From assembly GCF_034258515.1 (NCBI RefSeq), contig NZ_CP139438.1, positions 1,116,001-1,180,000 on the forward strand: a stretch of DNA of 64,000 bases, written 5' to 3'. This DNA comes from Pseudarthrobacter oxydans (lineage in GTDB: Bacteria > Actinomycetota > Actinomycetes > Actinomycetales > Micrococcaceae). Below are positions 58,707-64,000 of this stretch, piece after piece. Below the pieces are notes generated by a model. That model was given only the letters and a program-made list of their open reading frames with translations. It was not told the origin of the DNA and ran no database searches. Position numbers and translations under genes: made by a program. The stretch's first letter is position 1. Every line of letters begins with the position of its first letter.

Positions 58707-59479
58707 TGGAGACCGGTTTGAAAGGAAAAAACGTCCTGGTTCCGGGCGCAAGCTCAGGCATCGGCCTCGCCGTCGCCCGCGCGTTGGCGGGGGAAGGGGC
58801 AAACGTTGTGTTGGCCGCGCGGCGCGGGGACCTGGTCCGGGCGGAAGCTGCCCGGCTGGATTCCGCCGTCGGCATCGGCATTGACCTTACGGACGACGGC
58901 GCCCCGTCAGCCCTGGTGGAGGCAGCGGCGGAGGCCTTTGGCCCCATCGATGTGCTCATCCTCAACAGCGGCGGACCGCCTCCCGGCGGTGCTGCGGACG
59001 TCTCCGCTGAACAGGCCCTTGAGGCTGTGCACCAGTTGCTTCTGCAACACATTCGACTCATCAACCTGGTGCTTCCGGGCATGCGGGAGCGCGGGTGGGG
59101 GCGCGTGGTGGCAGTGGGTTCGAGCGGGGTGCAGCAGCCGCTGCCCAACCTGGCGTTGTCCAACGTCGGACGGGCCGGGCTCGCCGGGTACCTGAAGACC
59201 CTGGCGGCGGAGGTGGCAAAGGACGGCGTGACCGTCAACATGGTGCTCCCCGGCCGCATCGATACCGACCGCGTTGGCTCACTGGACGCAGCGGCTGCCA
59301 AACGCACCGGCCGCACGCCGGAGGAAGCGAGGGCGGTCTCGGAGGCAACGATCCCCGCCGGCCGGTACGGCACGCCCGACGAGTTTGCCGCAGTGGTGAC
59401 CTTCCTCGCGAGCGGACCGGCATCCTACGTGACCGGGGAACAGATCCGCTGCGACGGCGGACTTGTCCGTTCCTACTAA
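58706..59479 (+). CDS. Atypical short-chain dehydrogenase lacking the Tyr-Lys pair
   Basis: 257 residues. Cofactor loop VLVPGASSGIGLAVARAL, NSGGPPPGG in place of NAG, and the Ser of VAVGSSGVQQPLP are visible. Where YxxxK is expected the sequence is LALSNVGRAGLAG, so the catalytic Tyr and Lys are missing. This LSN..RAG form is shared by a known subgroup of SDR-fold proteins whose activity is unclear. It may be a lyase-like, regulatory or non-classical enzyme. Between the DHDPS-family and FAH-family genes. Confidence 0.8.
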   Translation: METGLKGKNVLVPGASSGIGLAVARALAGEGANVVLAARRGDLVRAEAARLDSAVGIGIDLTDDGAPSALVEAAAEAFGPIDVLILNSGGPPPGGAADVSAEQALEAVHQLLLQHIRLINLVLPGMRERGWGRVVAVGSSGVQQPLPNLALSNVGRAGLAGYLKTLAAEVAKDGVTVNMVLPGRIDTDRVGSLDAAAAKRTGRTPEEARAVSEATIPAGRYGTPDEFAAVVTFLASGPASYVTGEQIRCDGGLVRSY

Positions 59480-59495
59480 CCGAAAGAACAATTCC

Positions 59496-60392
59496 ATGAC
59501 TTCCCGCGTCCTTCATCTGTGCGCCATCCGCGACGGATCCACCCCCGACGGGGCCAACCCCCGGCAGGCCCGCGAAGAGGCGGCCGTAGTCCACCCGCAG
59601 CGCGGAGCCGCCCTGGTCCGCGACCTGCTCCCGGGCTTTACCGGCGACATCCTCGACGTCCTCACCGGAGACCTGCTCGGGGAGCTGGAAACGGCCGCGG
59701 CCAACGCGGACGACGCCGTCTTCCGCGACCCGGAGCACGTCACCTTTGGCGCGCCGTACCGTCACCCCCGCATGCTGTGGGGGATCGGGCTGAACTACGT
59801 GGAGCACGCCTCCGACCTGACCGAAGCCGTGCCCGACGAGCCGGCCTCGTTCATCAAGGGGGACCATACGGTCATCGGCCCGGACGAGAACATTCCGATC
59901 CCGGAGCAGAGCCAGCGCACCACCACCGAAGCGGAGATCGCCGTCGTGATCGGCCGGTACTGCCGCAATGTCGAACCGGAGGATGCACTGTCCTATCTCG
60001 CCGGCGTCGTACCGGTCCTGGACCAGACCGCGGAAGACATCCTGCAGCGCAATCCGCGGTTCCTCACGCGCTCCAAGAACTTTCCGGGGTTCTTCTCCTT
60101 CGGCCCCCGGATCGTGCCCCTCGCCGAGGTGGAAGAGGCCGCCGGTTCCCTGGCCGAGGTCACGGTATCCACCGTGGTCAATGGGGAGGTGCGCCGCAGC
60201 AACACGGTGTCGCACATGCGCTACGACCCGGCCTACCTGATCAGTTTCCACAGCAAGGTCATGCCACTCTTCCCCGGAGACATCATCTCCACCGGAACCC
60301 CCGGAGCCGTGCATATCGAACCCGGGGACGTCGCCGAATGCCGCGTGTCGGGGCTCGGAACCCTCAGCAATCCCGTGACCGCCTCCAACTGA
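59496..60392 (+). CDS. Fumarylacetoacetate hydrolase-family protein
   Basis: 298 residues from ATG at 59496, after a short gap from the SDR gene. The metal-binding Glu residues are in TTEAEIAVVIG with the Asp in VPVLDQTAED; KGDHTVIGPDENI, TRSKNFPGFFSFGP and FPGDIISTGTPGA are the family blocks. Members include acylpyruvases, oxaloacetate tautomerases and 2-hydroxyhepta-2,4-diene-1,7-dioate isomerases. The place between a 2-oxo-acid lyase and CoA enzymes suggests isomerisation or cleavage of a 2-oxo dicarboxylate. Confidence 0.87.
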   Translation: MTSRVLHLCAIRDGSTPDGANPRQAREEAAVVHPQRGAALVRDLLPGFTGDILDVLTGDLLGELETAAANADDAVFRDPEHVTFGAPYRHPRMLWGIGLNYVEHASDLTEAVPDEPASFIKGDHTVIGPDENIPIPEQSQRTTTEAEIAVVIGRYCRNVEPEDALSYLAGVVPVLDQTAEDILQRNPRFLTRSKNFPGFFSFGPRIVPLAEVEEAAGSLAEVTVSTVVNGEVRRSNTVSHMRYDPAYLISFHSKVMPLFPGDIISTGTPGAVHIEPGDVAECRVSGLGTLSNPVTASN

Positions 60393-60428
60393 GCCTGCAG
60401 AACCACAACATAAGGAGGCTGACGCTCG

Positions 60429-61643
60429 TTGAGCAGCACTCAATCTTTCCCCCAATCCCCTCCCGCCGCCGCACCCCTGAAAGGGATCAAGGTGGCGGAC
60501 TTCTCCCGAGTCCTCGCCGGACCCTTTGCCACCATGATGCTCGCTGACTTTGGCGCCGATGTGATCAAGGTGGAGAGCCCGGGCGGTGACGACACCCGGG
60601 CCTGGGTGCCGCCCGTGGACGAACACGGCGCGGGCACGTACTTCTCCAGCGTCAACCGGAACAAACGCTCGGTGGTGTGCGACCTGCGCAGCCAGGCAGG
60701 GCTCGCGCAGGCGCTGGACATAGCGCTGGCCGCCGACGTCGTCGTCGAGAACTTCCGACCCGGCGTCATGCAGCGCTTCGGCCTGGACTATGACACCCTC
60801 CGGGCGGTGCGCCCGGACCTGGTCTACTGCTCCATCACCGGATTCGGCAGCAAGGGCGGCGCGCACCTGCCCGGATACGACCTCCTGGTCCAGGCCGTGG
60901 GGGGACTGATGAGCGTCACCGGATCCCCGGAGTCGGAACCGAGCAAGGTAGGGGTGGCGCTGGTGGATGTGGTGACAGGCCAAAACGCGGTGGTGGGCAT
61001 CCTGGCTGCGCTGCGGAGCCGGGACCAGACCGGCAGGGGACAGCGGGTGGAAGTCAACCTTCTCTCCTCGCTGCTTGCCGGCCTCGTCAACCAGGCCTCC
61101 AGCACCCTGGCCACCGGCGAATCCCCGCAACGAATGGGCAACGCCCATCCCAGCATTGCGCCGTACGAGACGCTGCAGACCGCGGACGGGCCGCTCGCCC
61201 TGGCGGTCGGAACGGACAAGCAGTTTGCCGCCCTGGCGCGGGTGCTCGGCGTTCCCGAGTTGGCCGACGACAGCAGATTCCGTGGGAACTCGAACAGGGT
61301 GGCCCACCGGGTCGCGCTGAAGGCGCTGCTTGAGGAGCAGCTCCGGAAAAAGCCAGCGGTTGAATGGTCAGGCCTGCTCAGCGAAGCGGGCGTACCCGCC
61401 GGCAAGGTCAACTCCATCGTGGAAGCGATCCAGTTGGCCGCCGACCTGGGGCTGGAACCCGTGGTGGAAATTGCGGACGGGTCCAGCCCCCGCACCTCCC
61501 GCCAGGTGGCCAACCCGATCCAGCTTTCGGAAACACCTGCCACCTACCGGCGGCTGCCGCCGCTGCTCGGCGAACACAGCGGTGCGAGCTTCCCGGAGCG
61601 GAACCGCCGGGCAGCCCTCCAAACCCACCCCACCGGAAAGTAG
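60429..61643 (+). CDS. Family III CoA-transferase (CaiB/BaiF type)
   Basis: 404 residues from TTG at 60429, AAGGAGG ten bases upstream. KVADFSRVLAGPFATMMLADFGADVIKVE is the N-terminal signature, with GDDTRAW and YFSSVNRNKRS following. The catalytic Asp is in the AVGGLMSVTGSPESEP/GYDLLVQAVGG region. The family moves CoA between carboxylic acids. Next to a glutaryl-CoA dehydrogenase-like gene, activation of glutarate or a related dicarboxylate with succinyl-CoA is the most likely reaction. Confidence 0.9.
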   Translation: MSSTQSFPQSPPAAAPLKGIKVADFSRVLAGPFATMMLADFGADVIKVESPGGDDTRAWVPPVDEHGAGTYFSSVNRNKRSVVCDLRSQAGLAQALDIALAADVVVENFRPGVMQRFGLDYDTLRAVRPDLVYCSITGFGSKGGAHLPGYDLLVQAVGGLMSVTGSPESEPSKVGVALVDVVTGQNAVVGILAALRSRDQTGRGQRVEVNLLSSLLAGLVNQASSTLATGESPQRMGNAHPSIAPYETLQTADGPLALAVGTDKQFAALARVLGVPELADDSRFRGNSNRVAHRVALKALLEEQLRKKPAVEWSGLLSEAGVPAGKVNSIVEAIQLAADLGLEPVVEIADGSSPRTSRQVANPIQLSETPATYRRLPPLLGEHSGASFPERNRRAALQTHPTGK

Positions 61644-61647
61644 AACC

Positions 61648-62808
61648 ATGACTGACACTTCAGACCTCATCGGCATTGACACACTGCTCACGGATGAGGA
61701 AGTCGCCGTGCGGGAGAAAGTCCGCGGATTCGTGGACACGGCCATCAAACCAAACATCGCCGACTGGTACGAGCGCGCGGAGTTTCCGCTGGACATAGTC
61801 CCGCAGATGGCGGAACTCGGCCTTCTCGGCATGCACATCAAGGGCTACGGGTGCCCGGGCCGGACCTCGGTGGAGTACGGCCTGGCCGCCATGGAACTGG
61901 AGGCCGGCGACTCGGGTCTGCGGACGTTTGTCAGCGTCCAGGGTTCGCTGGCCATGAGCGCCATTGCCAAGCACGGATCGGAAGAGCAGAAGCAGGAGTG
62001 GCTTCCGCGGATGGCCGCCGGAACCGCTATCGGCTGCTTCGGACTCACCGAGCCTTCCGCCGGGTCCGACCCCGGAAACATGCTGACTTTCGCCAAGCGC
62101 GACGGCGACGACTGGATCCTCAACGGCTCCAAGCGCTGGATCGGGCTCGCCTCGGTGGCGCAGGTGGCCATCATCTGGGCCATGACCGACGACGGCGTCC
62201 GTGGTTTCGTCGTCCCGACCGACACCCACGGCTTCAAGGCCACCCCCATCCAGCAGAAACTCTCCATGCGCGCGTCTATCCAGTGCGACATCGAACTGAC
62301 AGATATTCGGCTGCCAGCCAGCGCTATGCTGCCCAACGCCAAGGGCCTCCGCGGCCCGTTCGAGTGCCTCAACGAGGCCCGCTATGGCATTATCTGGGGC
62401 GCCATGGGGGCGGCGCGTGACAGCTACCTGACGGCCCTGGACTACTCGCAGCAGCGCATGCAGTTCGGCAAGCCGCTCGCTGGCTACCAGCTGACCCAGG
62501 AAAAACTCGTCAACATGGCACTGGAGATCAACAAGGGCACGCTCCTGGCCTTGCAGTTGGGCCGGCTGAAGGACGCCGGAGTGCTCCAGCCGCATCAGAT
62601 CTCCGTGGGCAAGCTGAACAACTGCCGCGAGGCGATCAAGATCTGCCGCGATGCCCGGGCCATGCTTGGCGGGAACGGTATCACCCTTGACTATTCCCCG
62701 CTGCGCCACGCCAACAACCTCGAGAGCGTGCGCACCTACGAGGGTACGGACGAGGTGCACACGCTGATTCTGGGCAACCACATCACGGGAATTTCGGCCT
62801 TCCGATGA
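61648..62808 (+). CDS. Acyl-CoA dehydrogenase, glutaryl-CoA dehydrogenase-like
   Basis: 386 residues from ATG at 61648, five bases after the CoA-transferase stop. FAD and substrate blocks are GCFGLTEPSAGSDPGNM, WILNGSKRWIGLASVA, and ARYGIIWGAMGAARDSY. The catalytic Glu is in YEGTDEVHTLILG near the C-terminus, with LGGNGITLDYSP before it. The pattern is closest to glutaryl-CoA dehydrogenases, which oxidise and decarboxylate glutaryl-CoA to crotonyl-CoA. Paired with a CoA-transferase this gives a two-step glutarate route, though related dicarboxylates cannot be excluded. Confidence 0.88.
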   Translation: MTDTSDLIGIDTLLTDEEVAVREKVRGFVDTAIKPNIADWYERAEFPLDIVPQMAELGLLGMHIKGYGCPGRTSVEYGLAAMELEAGDSGLRTFVSVQGSLAMSAIAKHGSEEQKQEWLPRMAAGTAIGCFGLTEPSAGSDPGNMLTFAKRDGDDWILNGSKRWIGLASVAQVAIIWAMTDDGVRGFVVPTDTHGFKATPIQQKLSMRASIQCDIELTDIRLPASAMLPNAKGLRGPFECLNEARYGIIWGAMGAARDSYLTALDYSQQRMQFGKPLAGYQLTQEKLVNMALEINKGTLLALQLGRLKDAGVLQPHQISVGKLNNCREAIKICRDARAMLGGNGITLDYSPLRHANNLESVRTYEGTDEVHTLILGNHITGISAFR

Positions 62809-62822
62809 GGAGGCGCTTCCGG

Positions 62823-64000
62823 TTAGTGGGCGCCGTCCCGCCCTTCAAGGGCCTGGTTGACGATGTATTCGGCGATGGCCAGCGAGGAGGTGGCGCCGGG
62901 GGAGGGCGCGTTGCGTACCAGGGTCAGGTCCTGGCGGCGGGCAATCACGAAGTCATCCACGAGGGACCCGTCAGCGTTCATTGCCTGGGCGCGGACACCC
63001 CGCGTGCCGGGCACAATGGATGCTCCCTCGAGCGACGGGACGAAACGCGTCGCCTCGGCGATGAACTTGCGCTTGCTGATGACCGTCTGGAACTCACGCG
63101 CGGCCGACGGCAGGTTTTTGCGGGCGAAGTTCCAAAAACCGGGGAACAGCGCGTAATCCAGGACGTCACGCACATTGACGTCCTTCCAGGAGTACGATTC
63201 CCGTCCGAACGAGATGAACGCGTTGGGGCCCAGCATCATTTCGCCGTCGATGCGCTTGGTGAGGTGCACACCGAGAAAAGGATGCCGGGCATCAGGAACC
63301 GGATAGATCAGTCCCTTGACCTGGTTGCGTGCCTCCGGGCCGAGGAGAAAATACTGACCGAAGAACGGCACGATGCACGGGGTGGAGAGTTCCCCGGTGG
63401 ACGCGGCCAGCCGGTCGGATTGTAGTCCGGTGCAGGCCACCGCAAGGTCGTAGTGCTCAGCTCCGTCCCTCGTGTGGACCACGACGCCCTGCCCCTGCTG
63501 CTCCAGGGAGCTGACTTCCTGTCCCAGCCGGATCTGCCCGCCTGCCTGGCGGACGTCGTCGGCAAGGGCGTTGGTGACGGCGGCATAGTCAACGATGGCC
63601 GTTTCAGGCGAGTGCAGTGCCGCCACCCCGACAGCATTCGGCTCCACTTCCTTGATCTCGTCACCGCCCAGCATCCTGGCTCCGGGCACACCGTTGGCTT
63701 GTGCCCGGACGAAAATGTCGTCAAGCCGCCGGCGTTCTTCGGCCGTCTGGGCGATGACCAGCTTTCCGCACTGATCGTAGGGGAGCTTCTTGGCGGCGCA
63801 GTATTCCTTCAGCAGCTCGACTCCCCGGCGGCACAGCGTGGCCTTCAAGCCGCCGGGTTCGTAGTAGAGGCCGGCGTGCACCACTCCGGAGTTGTGGCCC
63901 GTCTGGTGGGAAGCGAGTTTCTCCTCCTTCTCGTAGACGGTAACTGACGCACCTTCGAGCTGGTTTATCAGCTCCCGGGCCACGGCGACACCGATGATGC
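62823..64000 (-). CDS. lhgO: L-2-hydroxyglutarate oxidase (LhgO-like), 5' end outside window
   Basis: About 393 codons are visible; the frame is open to the right edge and begins mid-Rossmann (IIGVAVARELINQLEG), so roughly the first ten residues are missing. FAD motifs VTVYEKEEKLASHQTGHNSGVVHAG and GLYYEPGG, DLAVACTGLQSDRLA, and NFARKNLPSAAREF match the L-2-hydroxyglutarate dehydrogenase/oxidase family through to the C-terminal GATSSLAIAEYIV. It should oxidise L-2-hydroxyglutarate to 2-oxoglutarate at the membrane or in the cytoplasm. It converges on the dicarboxylate operon, 14 bases between stops. Confidence 0.88.
   Translation of the reverse strand, partial: IIGVAVARELINQLEGASVTVYEKEEKLASHQTGHNSGVVHAGLYYEPGGLKATLCRRGVELLKEYCAAKKLPYDQCGKLVIAQTAEERRRLDDIFVRAQANGVPGARMLGGDEIKEVEPNAVGVAALHSPETAIVDYAAVTNALADDVRQAGGQIRLGQEVSSLEQQGQGVVVHTRDGAEHYDLAVACTGLQSDRLAASTGELSTPCIVPFFGQYFLLGPEARNQVKGLIYPVPDARHPFLGVHLTKRIDGEMMLGPNAFISFGRESYSWKDVNVRDVLDYALFPGFWNFARKNLPSAAREFQTVISKRKFIAEATRFVPSLEGASIVPGTRGVRAQAMNADGSLVDDFVIARRQDLTLVRNAPSPGATSSLAIAEYIVNQALEGRDGAH

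Noticed and set aside
59235..61307. Long minus-strand open frame of 690 codons opposite the SDR, FAH and CoA-transferase genes
   Set aside because: Spans three well-defined genes on the other strand and has no recognisable domain.

Overview
The window looks like chromosome of a high-GC actinobacterium, most likely Arthrobacter or a close relative such as Pseudarthrobacter. Evidence: GC-rich coding with strong GC3 bias, frequent GTG and TTG starts, a mycothiol-dependent nitroreductase homologue, a GlcG/HbpS protein, actinobacterial-style lipoproteins and GAF-domain activators. The genus is inferred from gene content; no rRNA or tRNA gene was seen to confirm it.

Layout. 1-3.4 kb: a ROK regulator cut by the window edge, a decayed GntR fragment, a PASTA-like lipoprotein and a TM2/Ltp membrane protein. 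3.4-7.3 kb: a GntR/FCD regulator divergent from a nitrilase-APC permease-nitrilase operon, probably uptake and hydrolysis of an amide or polyamine-like nitrogen compound. 7.3-15.7 kb: an accessory block, all on the plus strand and partly lower in GC, with a stand-alone reverse transcriptase, a DUF6338-like membrane protein, a PLD-DEAD/DEAH helicase with a DUF3427-like C-terminus, and an overlapping pair made of a MazG-like pyrophosphohydrolase and a GIY-YIG-DUF2075 helicase. Its right end runs into the 3' end of a GAF-domain regulator, whose reading frame continues antisense into the block, so this looks like an insertion junction. The block is the best candidate for an undescribed (probably anti-phage) system.

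16-21.6 kb: mixed housekeeping and stress genes (membrane protein, methyltransferase, HNH nuclease, mycothiol nitroreductase, SRPBCC protein, GlcG), with a diverged repeat of the HNH gene end about 2.2 kb away. 21.7-28.4 kb: class II aldolase-HAD phosphatase-DhaL-DhaK operon, a 6-phosphofructokinase, and a one-protein GAF kinase/NarL-type regulator. A similar inverted repeat lies upstream of the aldolase operon and of the kinase gene. 28.5-33.4 kb: ADH, DUF59 protein and amidohydrolase of the kind that accompany binuclear-iron monooxygenases, with their divergent MimR-like activator, but no monooxygenase. 33.5-36.3 kb: yeast-type cytosine deaminase, excalibur lipoprotein and small membrane proteins.

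36.4-46.8 kb: a LacI-controlled ribose-type ABC sugar cluster with two related binding proteins, one permease, an agarase-like TIM barrel, a Gfo/Idh/MocA dehydrogenase, an alpha/beta hydrolase and a decayed isomerase end. 47.1-49 kb: VOC, haloacid dehalogenase-like and flavin reductase genes. 49-64 kb: a large catabolic cluster (FAD/Fe-S 2-hydroxyacid dehydrogenase, FadR-type regulator with a palindromic operator, SDR, CMD protein, TAXI-TRAP transporter, DHDPS-family lyase, FAH-family protein, family III CoA-transferase, glutaryl-CoA dehydrogenase-like enzyme, and LhgO-like oxidase cut by the right edge). It fits uptake and oxidation of a C5/C6 dicarboxylate of the glutarate / 2-hydroxyglutarate type; the exact substrate is inference.
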